This document shows, in pieces, positions 24,161 through 35,298 of a stretch of 64,000 bases of DNA; positions within the stretch are counted from its first letter, which is position 1, and the number at the start of each line of letters is the position of its first letter. This DNA comes from Akanthomyces muscarius. Its lineage: Eukaryota > Ascomycota > Sordariomycetes > Hypocreales > Cordycipitaceae. The stretch spans positions 2,108,001-2,172,000 of the forward strand of contig NC_079241.1 in assembly GCF_028009165.1 (NCBI RefSeq). Reading direction: 5' to 3'. Position numbers and translations under genes: made by a program. A model generated the notes under the pieces. The model ran no database searches and was not told where the DNA came from. It was given only the letters and a program-made list of their open reading frames with translations.

Positions 24161-25614
24161 GGGGGATGACTCGATTATGCCCAGCCTTTGCCAAAAGCTC
24201 TAGTACATTAGGAGGGACATGCTGGCGCGCATCATCCAAAATCATGTCCAAGTTTCCGCGCCTTCACATGCCAGGCTATTTACGGGGACTATGTACGAAG
24301 TACAGGGAAGGAGAAGAACGGACAATCGACGCTACCAGTATGTAGCCTAAGCTAAAATTTAGCTGGCTTGCCGATTCCCGGGATCCACCGCATTGCAACG
24401 AGCAGGCATACACCCTCTCCACAACTTAACGTATAGGCCCCCCTACCAATAGACTCGGACATTTTAGTTTCAGATGGTCGGATGAATAAGTGGAGATGTT
24501 TGGTAAGGCTTCAACAACTGGAAGGAAAACAAAAAAACTGACAGGACGCGGTGCAAAGACTCGAGAAATGGCCAACGGTTGCCCGAGTCGAGAGGAACAG
24601 CCTAGTCTGTGCATAAGACCTGATGCATTAGACTCAGGAGAACGTCGAGAAGAGAGACTGACAGCGCAGGTTAGCGTACTAGTTGCCTGCTGGGCGCTGT
24701 TCGACTCGCACAAGCATGTCCAAGGGCCGGGAGGGACAGTAACCCCACGAGGCAAAGGCAAGGTTCGAGCAGGCGCTGTCTCATCCGCACGGAGAAGACA
24801 GAGAACAGCCGTCAAATGGCAGTAGGGCGTAGCTAGGCCGTGACTCCGAAACACCCATGTAACATGCAGAACGCTGCGAACATGCTTCTGGCCTTAGATA
24901 GTAGAAGGTCAAGTTAATTTGGCAGCTGACTCCTACCATGGTGACAGAGAGAAGAAGCAACGAGTGCTAGGCCTCGGCTTAAAACGGTTCATACAAATTG
25001 TATGCGGTCTTTTCTTTCCCAATCTGACGTGGCCGGCGCCTCACTTACTTTGGCAATTTGCAGCGGTGGGTGGTCCTCGTCGCAGCTGAGCAGGGATTGC
25101 GGTCCAAACTTGCGCAAGGCGCCTCACCGCCACCGTTTCGAGATCAGACCAGAAGTAAGCCATGTTCAACGCGACCCGGTGCGTTCCACATTTGGTTTGT
25201 GGTTGTCAGTATAGACTCCCCAACCAAGGCTGCACCAAAACGCCACCACCAATGCAACGAAGGCGGCACTTTATGGCATTGTGTTGATGCCACCTACATA
25301 TCTGGTCCAGTTTATCAATATTTGAAGCCCTGGGGGACGATTGGCTGACATGTCGTGCAACAGCAGGGGTGGAAGCCGCCCATGACGGACGAGCCGTGCC
25401 CGCGCACACAATCCCACACTGGTACATTTGCACACTCGTATTATTGTATATCTATACACGGACGCACACATAACACGCACTAAAGCGTAGGTAGATGTTC
25501 ATTGAGGTTAAAACGGGCCGGTACACAGTCAAATTGCCCCTGGAGAACTATGATTGGACGCCTGCAGCTGAGCTTGCGCCACCGTCCCGAGACTGTTCTT
25601 CGCCCAGGTCAGCA

Positions 25615-25644
25615 TTTCGGCTGTCGTTTGCTCGACAGCCGAAA
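25615..25644. repeat. Inverted repeat, 12-bp perfect stem, 6-nt loop
   Basis: TTTCGGCTGTCG at 25615-25626 pairs with CGACAGCCGAAA at 25633-25644. Loop is TTTGCT. Confidence 0.85.
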
Positions 25645-26084
25645 CTATTCGGAGAACTAGGCCAAACGCTGCCAGCTGCGCCACGGTTTCAAGACCGAAA
25701 CAAGAGCACCTGTGTGAAAATCCTTTTTTTTTCTCTGGCACGCGGGCTCAAAGCACAGCGGGAGGAATCGGCGTCGCCGCCCCAGACGCCAAACAGAGAC
25801 ACCAGCGGCCAGCGGAGCAAGCCGGCACGGTGACACGGTTGCCTGGAATGGCAGGTAGTCCTCTTCATAGACTGCCACTCTGCCGGTTGCTGGGCCGTGC
25901 CCGGGCTTTACCTATGATTTGAGGTGAAAACACCTGCTTGGGCAGGACGCGTGTCTCTGTTCTGCTCTCATGGGCGGCTGCATTATCCTTGCCAGATGTA
26001 CTGTAACGTATTGTTCATGCTTAGATATCTCAGGCTACGTCTCATTTCATTGAGACATTGTTTTGGAATGGCTCCTGTAAACGC

Positions 26085-26450
26085 TATAGGGCTGAAGAGC
26101 TGCCGTGCCATCGAGGCTGACGAGCCACCTCAGCGCCTCCGTTACGAGGCTTCCGCGGCAGCGAACCTATGTTTAAGGGCTTTCAGCGCTTTCAGCGCTT
26201 TGAGCCACAGATCCTAAACAAGTCTAGCAGCTTAATGGCTTGCTATCACGCGAGTTAATAGTGTTTTACCGCGACAGTTGATGTGTTGCCTGCACTTGAC
26301 ACGGTGGCTCTCTTTAACTTGCCACCGAGCCAGCCCAGGAATGTACATTTTCATCAGAAGATTATTAATCATGGCTTGCCGGGCGAAGAAGGGATTGCAA
26401 ACAAGGTGGCTGTGTGAAGAGAGATGTGGACGTGGAGCAGTACGCATGAT
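26085..26450 (+). repeat. Duplicated non-coding segment upstream of array gene D
   Basis: Partner of 22290-22640; see that entry for matching stretches. Continues in weaker form through the 5' leader, where CGACACTGACACCACCACCC (near 26947) matches CGACACCACCCCCCGTAC-type sequence before copy C. Confidence 0.6.
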
Positions 26451-27013
26451 GGATGACGGGGCATGAGTCGGACGTGGTGGAAAGGCGCTCGTCGAGATTC
26501 TACCAGTACATAGTGGAAGCCGAGAGTAGTGCCACACTAGAGCTAAAGAGACGGAACGGACAAAGAACCCGGCCTGTGAGGTGAATGGCACCGAACTTGC
26601 AAGTACAGCCAAGGCGGCAAAGAACGGAGAAACAAATTTGTGGCGCGCCGTTTTGACAGACTACACGCACCCCGCGTGGAAACACTTACTTGCTGGCAGC
26701 TCCGCCTCCTTTTCTGCACCGGACCTGACTAGCTTGCTCAATGAAAGCTTGAGTATTTTGTACCTACAATGAGGCCGCGGGCCGCTATGAATACCCCACG
26801 CCTGCGTGTCTACCCAGACTGTTGCTCATCTCCAATATTACACTCCTTAATCACTCGCCGTACCTGCTTTTCTTCTCCCTCGTGCATCTTTTCCTATCAA
26901 TTGCTCCGGTGCCCACTCCTAAGCATTGTGCCTGAAGTCTCCCGCTCGACACTGACACCACCACCCGCACTTACACATCATTCCCGACCTGGCGCGACAT
27001 GCACGCAGGCACT

Positions 27014-27263
27014 ATGTCAGCACAACTCTCGCCAGAGGCCATCATCGGCCTGGTAGCACTTGGTCTCGCTACCCTCGATATTCTCTTCAAGATATGGCGC
27101 TATCACAAAGTCCGACAGGGGGAGTTGGCCACCCACCAGGCATTGAGAGACATTCAGCGTACGTTTCTCCAGATTCTGTGCTATTTCTCTCTTCTTTCGC
27201 ATCACAATCCCTCTTCTATAAGCTACCGATAGAAGCTCACCACATATAGTGCAACACATCTAG
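27014..27263 (+). CDS. Array gene D: LTPEAII family, 52 residues or 107 by alternative acceptor
   Basis: Exon 1 (27014-27158) gives M-S-A-Q-L-S-P-E-A-I-I, a membrane helix and K-I-W-R-Y-H-K-V-R, with phase-1 donor GTACGT. Using the first acceptor (ATATAG, ending 27249) gives 52 residues ending L-Q-H-I, exactly like copy C. A second AG 14 nt later (ending 27263) skips the stop and opens a frame to 27442, for a total of 107 residues with a hydrophobic C-terminal strand (Y-N-I-L-I-Q-E-G). That length matches copies A, F and G. Which acceptor is used cannot be told from sequence. An in-frame ATG at 26999 could add five residues. Confidence 0.5.
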
Positions 27264-28394
27264 TGTGGCTGCCCCTCGCGGGAGCCCTCTGCGTCAACCC
27301 CATGGCATTCGTCTTTCCCATCGTTACTCGTGGACCGGTACCGATCTCCGCCCGTGGAGAAGCTTTCAGAGTGTCGCAGCCACGGCAAAAGCGATACAAT
27401 ATTTTAATTCAAGAGGGAAATATGTACCGTAAAATAGAGTAGATCGCGAGGGTATACAGATAGATCAAGATAAATTGCAATCTCACGGATTGGTATAAAG
27501 CACTGCTAATATGAATTATTCCTGAACCTACAGTAACGGATATCGAATGTTTTGGGGGTTATATAGCTACCACATGGCTGCTGAAGGCGACCATATCAGG
27601 GATCGTGAGACTTGGAGATGCCCTAAAGGCCAAGCGTAGAGCAATGTCAGAGACTGGTCGGCTACATCGGACACTACTGCACGAGCATCATGATTCTTTT
27701 TCGCGTGCCAAAATCCGTCAGCTAAGTCAAGGCTCCGCCTTCTTGCCGCTAAGTATATCATGCCTGCGCTTATGTGGTGTTACGGCATCTCTTCGCTTCC
27801 TAACTTCCCCCGCAAGACGTGACCTGACTCGCAGGAGCATATGCTCACATTTATGAATATCGCCCTAACTTTACGGCAACTGGGAGTGAGTACCCCGGGC
27901 CTGTTATTACGAGACTGGACTTAGGTAGCTCGATCCTGATGCTTGTAGACTTCTGACTGCCTATTGGAGGTTAGGCGACTGTATCATCACCTGGCCATTC
28001 TAGCTAGGGCGGCTCCCAACACAGCTCCCTCATGCTGAAAAAAAAGCCGGCGTCGAAAAGATAGCCAATATCATCAAAATAGAAACAACATCAGAACAAA
28101 ACAATTCGCGATATGGTAGGCCGAGAAAGAATCCTTGCCAGGTTGTATCGCGGCCACGATGTGCAATGGCCGGGGTAGCCAACGCTGACTTAGACGCCGC
28201 GACAGTGGCAGACAAGCTCGGGAATCGGCCGTCATGAGCAGAGTCGGGGCGGAATCTCGACGCGAAACGGGTCGGCAGAGACACGTCGCGCATGGATGCC
28301 TGAAGCTACAAAGTGCTCGGTGCGGAAGAAAGCAAATGGAAAAAGCCTGCCCACCTTCGCCGGCGCGGGTTTGCGTCGCGGAGCTCCTCCGCGT

Positions 28395-28650
28395 CGGCAA
28401 AACAGAGGAGCCAAAGTGAGCAGACTCGTGTCTGCATGCCTGCGTGACGGTCGCGGCGCTGCCCTTGCAGGAACATCAACGCACACGACGCAACGTATTA
28501 CCGAATGAGACCTCTCCTCTCATATCCAGATGCTACCCAGAGCCCACTGCCGCTCACAAGATTGTTCTTAGCAGCCGGCCATGCCACTTCCCTAGCACGA
28601 ATGGTCCTAGCCAGTTTATGTCAAGCTCCTGAGCATCGCGACAGTGCCAC
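28395..28650 (+). repeat. Duplicated non-coding segment (partner of 23920-24160)
   Basis: See the partner entry for the matching stretches. It shows that copies D and E share upstream ancestry, although this pair is offset from the gene-to-gene spacing by several hundred bases, so indels have accumulated. Confidence 0.55.
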
Positions 28651-30476
28651 CTTGCTACTGAAATACTAGGATGTTGCTGTCCTCGGGCCTCCACCTCGGG
28701 TGTGGCTCTATCATTCACTGGCTTGACGCCCGCTACTGTCTGTTTGTGGGGATGAATCCCAATTACCATACCCCGCCAATGCCGAACAGATACTTGCCTT
28801 GACCGGATTTGACGGGAACTTGGTGCTGTCCCTGTCTGGGTTTCTGCCGCCCGCTGCAGAAATTTGCGGTGATGTCACCCGCACCTGCGATGTACGCAGG
28901 GCAGCGTGGCGCAGTCTCGTGGCTGGTCCATTGACTCGTTTCGACGAGTCTTTCCTCCGTCTGCCGAGAGAGCGAAACAAGCAACACGAGATTCCGGGAA
29001 GAAAATGCAGAGCTGCCAATTTTCAAGTGAAATACGCTGGCAGTGGCTTCTCCGGACCAGCTTTTTAGGCCCGAGCGTACGAAGTTACAAAGAGAGCATA
29101 GTAGAATGGCAGACCTAGTAGAATCTTGGTGACGACAGACGACAAACACACCCTATTCATGAACCATGGTTTTTGCGCACCCCGGACTTGTTGCGCACCT
29201 GATAAATATCTTGATAGGCTTTATCCGTACGTCTCCAAGATTGTAAGATGGCGTCGTCACAGATGTCCTCGCGCCGGCTCATGGCATCCTTGAACATCCG
29301 GCAACGGTACGCATTGCGCCAATCGAGTCACAACGCCTTTTGAGAAATTCCATTACTTTCTTTTCCTTCTCCAAGTTAATAACTGGACGCAGCAGCAGTG
29401 CCCACTGCATGACATTTTCCAATTCTTGACGCAGAGAAAAGTGGCCAGCAGGTGGTCCACGGAAGAGTTTGACGAATCGACACGCTGGCCCTGGAGGCGA
29501 AGGCTCGGCAGCTAAGGCAAACGATGGAAGTGCAAGGCTTTGAGTGACGCACATCATAAAGGGGAAGCTGGGTGTAGACGGAAAGCAGCCGCATGTGGCC
29601 ATCTGCGGTGGCTGCTGCAGCCACTGAATTTGACTGTGGGCAAAACAGAGCAGCGACCGGGGCAGGAAGCCAGCAGCTGCAACAGCAGGTACCGCGCACA
29701 TTCAGTGTTCTTCTTTTGTCAGAACCTGCGAAAGAAGTAGTCATGCGAGGGCAAAAAGACGTGCATCACATCCACAGGACAAGAACTGACTCGCCACGGC
29801 TGCAGGCTGTCTTGGATCACACAAAGACGGGTACTTGCGTTTGTAACTACCTAAACGTTAGCTAGTCTGACCTGTGGTGGGGTCGGCAGGCGCAGGTGAG
29901 TATCTTCCTTTCTACTTGTCAGCGTTGGCGCGGACAGCGAGGGACTGATGATGGTGGTGGTGGCATGGGGGAATCCCACTCTCGGGCGCGGGGCGTGTCC
30001 AGCAATGCCAGTTCTCTTTGACCGTCTTCCCGGCTTTCTGCCTTCCTGTAGGGGCCCGTCCGCCTTTGGCAGAGAGAGACGAAAGATGTCGTCGGCGACG
30101 CAGCCAATCAGGGCCAGGGCAGCTTTAATATAGGGGAGGTGTGTGTCTCTGCGCAGTGCCCCAGGCCGCGAGACTCCGAGCTGACCCATTGCGCCACGCC
30201 TCTCGCTTTGGACCGCTCTACCAAGGTGGCGCTCAATCATGCCAGGGGTGTCGTCGACAAGACGAAGATGCTAAAGGCATGCCTAGTTTTAGAAGCATAC
30301 GGTACCCAAGTGACAAGCCTGATGCCCGTGACCAACTATGTATCGCCGCACCCTCTCGGGAGTATTCGATCTCATCGCCGCTGAGCTCTATTACACATCA
30401 GCGCGCAGGGACTTGACCCCCTCCCCTCTCCGTTTCCCCCGACTCGCCCTCACCCTTCGCAGTTCCTCTTTCTGAG

Positions 30477-30498
30477 AGTGGGGCTAGTACTCACACAC
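30477..30498 (+). repeat. 22-bp direct repeat, copy 1
   Basis: AGTGGGGCTAGTACTCACAC plus AC, identical to 32091-32112. Here it lies about 38 bp before the TATA box of copy E; the second copy lies downstream of gene E. Confidence 0.75.
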
Positions 30499-30535
30499 AG
30501 GCCTGGCCAGTATCTGCATATGATTCTTTCGTTTC

Positions 30536-30542
30536 TATAAAA
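30536..30542 (+). promoter_or_regulatory. TATA box of array gene E
   Basis: TATAAAA 330 bp before the ATG at 30872, followed by a T/C-rich leader as in copy A. Confidence 0.4.
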
Positions 30543-30871
30543 GAGTCCTGCCTCTTCGGATTTGCCACCCACGCCCCTACCTTTTACCTTTGTATTGGCC
30601 CTGTCAGATCCCCAAATACACAGGCTATAATGAAAAGCCTTCCGCGTCGTGCAAGTACACCGTCTTGCGACGTGACTGGAAGCATATTGTACTCTTGTCA
30701 TTGATTGCCTTTCTAAGCATTGTTTTGGACTTCTCTTCCTGCCAAGAATCACTTTTACCCTCTAAGCTCGAGTTTAGTTCCTTTTTCAGCTTGCTTGTCT
30801 CGCATGTCGCACACCGTCGCGAACTTCCACTGCACATCCCAACCCGGGTCTACACTACACACTCGCTGCTC

Positions 30872-31104
30872 ATGCATCTCACGCCCGAGGCCATCATTGG
30901 CATCATAGCCCTCGTTCTTGCTCTCCCGCCCGTCCTCATAATCCTATGGCGCTGGCGCAAGTCGACATGGCGCGCGTCATTGCCCGTCACTGAAGGTACG
31001 TCCGCGTCCGCCGTCTGTCCATTGAGCACAAGACGCTAATGATGAGAGTCAAGGGCAGTTTGCGCCACGCCACTCCTGGCAGCTGCCACTGCTACCACCA
31101 CCGT

Positions 31105-31143
<39 letters not shown>

Positions 31144-31307
31144 TCTTCAATATTACCCGCGCACTTCATAGCCAATACCCCACGACCCGGCTTCACGAGC
31201 ACGAGCAACAAGAGTTTTTTTACGTGGCTGTATATCAAGGTTCTACTTGGCGTTCTCCCGAGCATCCCTCGCACAGACAGAATAGTACAGACGGTCGATG
31301 GCAGTAA
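30872..31307 (+). CDS. Array gene E: small membrane protein with Ser/Pro linker, LTPEAII family
   Basis: The clearest family member. Exons 30872-30995 and 31054-31307 (58-nt intron, donor GTACGT, branch GCTAATG, acceptor GTCAAG) encode 125 residues. Exon 1: M-H-L-T-P-E-A-I-I-G-I-I, a hydrophobic helix with a central P-P, then I-L-W-R-W-R-K-S. Exon 2: P-L-L-P-P-P-S-P-P-P and a run of nine serines encoded by a TCG repeat, then H-E-Q-Q-E-F-F-Y-V-A-V-Y-Q-G, the C-terminal strand motif, and a polar tail. The acceptor was chosen because it alone gives the frame with the motif; an AG eight bases earlier would give an Arg-rich frame. Function unknown. Confidence 0.72.
31113..31142 (+). repeat. TCG trinucleotide repeat inside array gene E
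   Basis: About nine uninterrupted CGT/TCG units preceded by CCG/CGC variants. In the chosen frame it encodes the polyserine linker; length variation would lengthen or shorten the linker without breaking frame. Confidence 0.85.
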
Positions 31308-31897
31308 GCTTTAAAAGCATTCGAAACGGCGAAATATAAGATGCATGTATAAATGTGAGAGAAAATTCTACTTTAGAGTATATTTAACATAAAATTTACC
31401 AAGTGGAACAGAAAAACATGGTCCATTTTCTACTGCAGCAGCGTACGCTAGCCTTAGGCCTTTGTGTTTTGCCTCAGTTGCGGCAGCTTATCCATATGCG
31501 TTTCAATCACAAGCCTCTATACTACTCTCCCACTACTTCTAGAGAAAAAAAAAACTTACGCAACCCGATGAGGAAAGGCGTGGGTCAAGACAGCTATGAC
31601 ATGGTTTTGCGCCAGAGCTACGCGAGGGGATTAGGCTGCGTCGGTAGCTTAGCGTTATAGCGAGTGTTTAAAAGGTGGTCCGGGGCAAACGGGTAACGTA
31701 GATAAATGGGACTGAAACGTCGTGGGAAACCTGGCCTGGATTAGATGTGCTCCGCCAAATCTTGTGGTGGCGGCACTCGGCTTGGACCAGTCAGTCACAA
31801 GCGGCTGGCTACATCTCTTTGGCACGATACCTGATCCCGACACACCCTCCATCGCTAGCAATCCTGCGTCAACAACCCTACACATTACGAATACGTC

Positions 31898-31936
31898 TGC
31901 CTGCTAACTGCCTGCTAACTGCCTGCTAACTGCCTG
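31898..31936 (+). repeat. 11-bp tandem repeat, 3.5 copies
   Basis: GCCTGCTAACT repeated head to tail. Each unit includes CTAAC, the sequence of a fungal intron branch point. Confidence 0.85.
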
Positions 31937-32090
31937 CACAATTTCTACTTTTCCAATTCGTGTGCCACAGTCCAAGTTTAGCCTAGCCTAGCAAGGGGGA
32001 TGCCAGCCCAGCCGCAAAGCGTGTGGTTCAGCGGGTGTGCTTAAAACGACAGAATCAAAAAATCTCTCGTTGCCTTTTTTTTCTTCTGGA

Positions 32091-32112
32091 AGTGGGGCTA
32101 GTACTCACACAC
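32091..32112 (+). repeat. 22-bp direct repeat, copy 2
   Basis: Identical to 30477-30498. Probably marks a duplicated promoter-proximal segment. Confidence 0.75.
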
Positions 32113-32509
32113 CGGTCATGCCGGTAACTTTTGTTTACTTGTCTGCACTCTCAAACACTACGTACTGGTAGAGGCCCGCTACCATCGGTGGTCTGGCGGA
32201 TTGGCTCCCGCGTGGCAAATACATCAACTGTGAGACGAAATTCTCCGGTTCAATTTGTGGTAGCAGAAACTGTAGCTATAGTAGATCCGCAAGGCAATCT
32301 CGAGAGGTCTTACCGATTTGCCCATTCGGAGCCGAGTCGTACTGCTCTGACCTGGCGACAGGGCTTGCTCGGCTTCGAGCAACAGCAGTGGAAGCTGCCC
32401 AGATGAGAATATCACAGATAAATGAAGGCACTGGTGAGTTGGCCTTGAAACAACTCGCATCGTCGTATTTTAGATCACTTTCGATGAAGAAGGAAACTCC
32501 CCACCACCA

Positions 32510-33035
32510 AAATTGAGCCACTGATTTGGTTACAGACCTCGAGAACCCAGAGCAGGTGGACAAGTCTAGCATCTTCTTTGAGGGATATCAACGGCAGGCC
32601 AAGGGCGGAATGAGAAACACTCATTCATTGGTCACCATCAATCTGCGCGCTCACATGGCACCCACTCACCTGGTTCGCACACGCTCAACGCTCTGGGCAC
32701 ATTTCCCGCGCCACTTGCTGGGGGCGTGGCACCTGTCCGATATCGAGAGCGGTGTTTCGCTTGACCAGTCTTCCTGGAGGGGGCTGATGCGATGCAGGTG
32801 CCTTGGTCTTATTTAGGGCGGAAACTGCTGCCAGACCGGTGAGCTGAGGATTGTGCTAGCAAAAAATATGCTTCCACAACAGGCATAGCCACTGCTGCTC
32901 TGGTCGGCGCCTCGAGCTGGATCATCCTACTCTGCAGAGCACACTGCTACATCGTCGAACGGTTTGAGACAATTATGTACTCCCACGAGATGCGCCTATA
33001 CACAGTCGACCAGACCGACCAAGTCGCGCAATGGT
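32510..33035 (+). pseudogene. Possible decayed or unresolved coding sequence
   Basis: A frame from about 32526 reads protein-like sequence (D-L-E-N-P-E-Q-V-D-K-S-S-I-F-F-E-G-Y) to a stop at 32816. A second open stretch, about 32885-33035, encodes a hydrophobic segment (A-A-L-V-G-A-S-S-W-I-I-L-L-C) and then S-H-E-M-R-L-Y-T-V-D-Q before a stop. A CAACAG acceptor precedes the second part, but no donor gives a frame-true join. The H-E-M-R-L-Y-T-V stretch faintly recalls the array C-terminal motif. I cannot assign a family. Confidence 0.25.
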
Positions 33036-34115
33036 AGACTTTGGCATGTGTGTAGCAATGCGAAACAACCTTTGTTTACATGGGTAGGAACTGTGGTAGA
33101 AGACATTGATTCGCAGAGGGAAGCTTCATCATGGTGAGCTGTGCGATCCTGATCCTCTCCCGCGGCCCCTTTGCATTTTGCCTGTCAGGCCAAGATACCC
33201 ACTAAGCAGATCACACCCATTCCTCCCAGCCTCGGAGCTGACCAGAGTGTGCAGAGTGCCTTGGGCGGGCTCCAAAAACTTTGGTCGGGAATAAATTGGC
33301 TTGGAATCTTGGCCGGGGGTACTCAGGCACAAGAGGCGGTGGTAGCCATGTTGTTCTTTTCTGTCTGTAATCGTACCAGTAGCTACGCTCTACTGGGTAT
33401 GAGGCGAAAGTTTATACCCGTGCGAGGTACAGATTACCTATTTGCCGCTAAGAGATTGATTCCTTGTCGAGGATAGGGGGCTTGTACCTCGATTTTGGTG
33501 AGAGAAACGGCTCAAACCCCTGCTAGCTTGTGGCCATCCTGGTAGGTACAAGCAACAGTATAAAACTTACCCATCCTACTTATTAGTAGTAGCTCTGGGA
33601 CAGCCTCCGCAATGCCAGCTGGACCCCGACATGCCGGTCCAACAATCTCTCCGGTAGTTCGGCTCTCGCCGCTGGCCTAGGCCAATCCCTCGTCGTCGGA
33701 TCGGGGCTCACATCATAATGGAGTAACCAACTACTTAGTTACCAGTCTGCTCCGCGTGTCGCCAATACTTGCTCGAACCGTTGCCGCCTACTTCCTCAAA
33801 ACGACCGGATCCCTGCCCCAGCCCGACTCCTTCGCACCTTCACCCCCATCCCTGTCACGCATACTACTTACCAGTGCTAAATGCTGCGAGCGCCGAACTT
33901 TCACGTCTCTTGGCCTGTATCCCGGCCGCTATGAGCCACTGCGCCACATCTACCAGTGGCATTTCAACACCCAGAATTTCTACTGGTACCACTGCACTTC
34001 AACATCTTTGGCTAGTTAGCCTGTGTCTTATTTCTATCCGCGCCATCCTCTGCAATTCTCTTATACATCTCCTTTCTTCATTCTACATTCTTTTGTCATG
34101 CTACTAAAATACATC

Positions 34116-34636
34116 ATGACGTCGGCTCAAAATTCCCTCACACCAGAGGCCATTATTGGCATTGTTGCTCTTTTTCTCGCCTTTCCTCCGCTGGCCTTTG
34201 GCTTCTGGCGATGGCGACGATCAGTGCGGCGCCTTGCACCTGGCGTCGATTCGCTGTACGCCTCTGATGGTGCGTTTCTTCCTGTCTCTTATGAACTCTC
34301 TGGTGGCTCTTTACGGTGCTCCATCTACTTTTGCTTTGACAAAAATTTATTCAATTCTTGTTCCATGCCGGGGGTACTTCCGAGGTGCCGAGAAATTCGC
34401 AGATGAACCTTTATTGGGCAAGAAAGCTAATGTGCAACGCAGAAGCCATGACGAGCCCACGCAATGCGACCCACCATCTCCCTCAACCCTACTCGCCTGT
34501 GTCCCCCGACTCAGGTGCCTCGTTGGTTGATTACACACATAATCAGGGCTATCGGCAGCATAGATTGATTATGGTCTCAATATATGAAGAAATTGCTACC
34601 GGTCGTTTCCACCAAGACGCTTGGAAGGCTCGCTGA
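34116..34636 (+). CDS. Array gene F: small single-pass membrane protein, LTPEAII family
   Basis: Exons 34116-34269 and 34443-34636 with a 173-nt intron (donor GTGCGT, branch GCTAAT, acceptor CGCAG) encode 115 residues. Exon 1: a short polar lead, then L-T-P-E-A-I-I-G-I-V-A-L, a hydrophobic helix containing P-P, and F-W-R-W-R-R-S-V-R-R. Exon 2: polar and Pro/Ser-rich (Q-P-Y-S-P-V-S-P-D-S-G), then R-L-I-M-V-S-I-Y-E-E, the C-terminal strand motif. An in-frame ATG at 34098 would add six residues. Intron phase matches the other copies. Function unknown. Confidence 0.68.
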
Positions 34637-34962
34637 CAATGTGGGAGGCTGTTTCTCGCTGAGAACTAGTACACAGTTGCAAAAAGGGTCTACGTTTCAA
34701 TTCTGACAACATGAAAGCCAACATATATGTGGACATAAGGACGGAAACAATACAAATGCTGCCCCAAGATGCCCCGAGGTGATTTCAGGAGTAACGTATC
34801 AAAGAATTACATTTTTGCAGCCTGGCTCTCACGTATGTTTGACCATGCAGCTCGGAGAGCAAGCTCATTGCCCGGGGCTAAGGACCTCTAACTAGCAAGC
34901 CACTTCATTTTTGGGCTGTTATTACTTTTGGAAAGACAAATCAGTAGTAGCCAGACCCGGTT

Positions 34963-34995
34963 TTCTATGGGTGTTTCTGAAAAACACCCATAGAA
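34963..34995. repeat. Hairpin, 14-bp perfect stem
   Basis: TTCTATGGGTGTTT at 34963-34976 pairs with AAACACCCATAGAA at 34982-34995 around a 5-nt loop. Confidence 0.9.
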
Positions 34996-35272
34996 GAATG
35001 GGTCACCTCTTTTCAGCTGCTAAGTCAATGCAGCTTCAATGCTGCTCCCGAGGTGCCCTGAATCGACGTCAAGTGTATCTAGTAAGGAATTACAGATGTG
35101 TTGCCTGGCCCACAGGTCTGCTTGATTAAGCAGCTCGGAAAGCAAGGTTGACCACTGGGGTTAAAACCCTGCAATTGTTAATTGAGCCACTCTAATCTTT
35201 GTCGGCTCGGAAACGATTCTTCGTCTACCATTACTTCTACAAGGCAAGATCGATAACAGCCATGCCCAATTT

Positions 35273-35298
35273 TATATGGCATTTTTTTGAGAAATGAA
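35273..35298 (+). repeat. 26-bp direct repeat, copy 1, with hairpin
   Basis: ATATGGCATTTTTTTGAGAA and the following ATGAAT-type bases recur at 36393-36418. In this copy TTTTGAGAAA (35285-35294) also pairs with TTTCTCAAAA (35299-35308) across TGAA. Confidence 0.8.

Larger units (their letters stand above)
23439..27013. other. Non-coding spacer before array gene D
   Basis: No gene recognised. Contains a segment shared with DNA before copy E (23900-24160), a 12-bp-stem inverted repeat (25615-25644) and a segment shared with DNA before copy C (26085-26450). Confidence 0.4.
27264..30871. other. Non-coding spacer before array gene E
   Basis: No gene recognised apart from the possible alternative exon of copy D up to 27442. 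Holds the duplicated segment at 28395-28650 and the promoter of copy E. Confidence 0.4.
31308..34115. other. Spacer between array genes E and F
   Basis: Holds an 11-bp tandem repeat, the second 22-bp repeat and a stretch of possible decayed coding sequence (32510-33035, listed). Nothing else recognised. Confidence 0.4.

Noticed and set aside
30145..30200. Possible tRNA or SINE head on the minus strand (GGCGCAATGGGTCAGCTCGG)
   Set aside because: No matching T-loop or acceptor stem within range.
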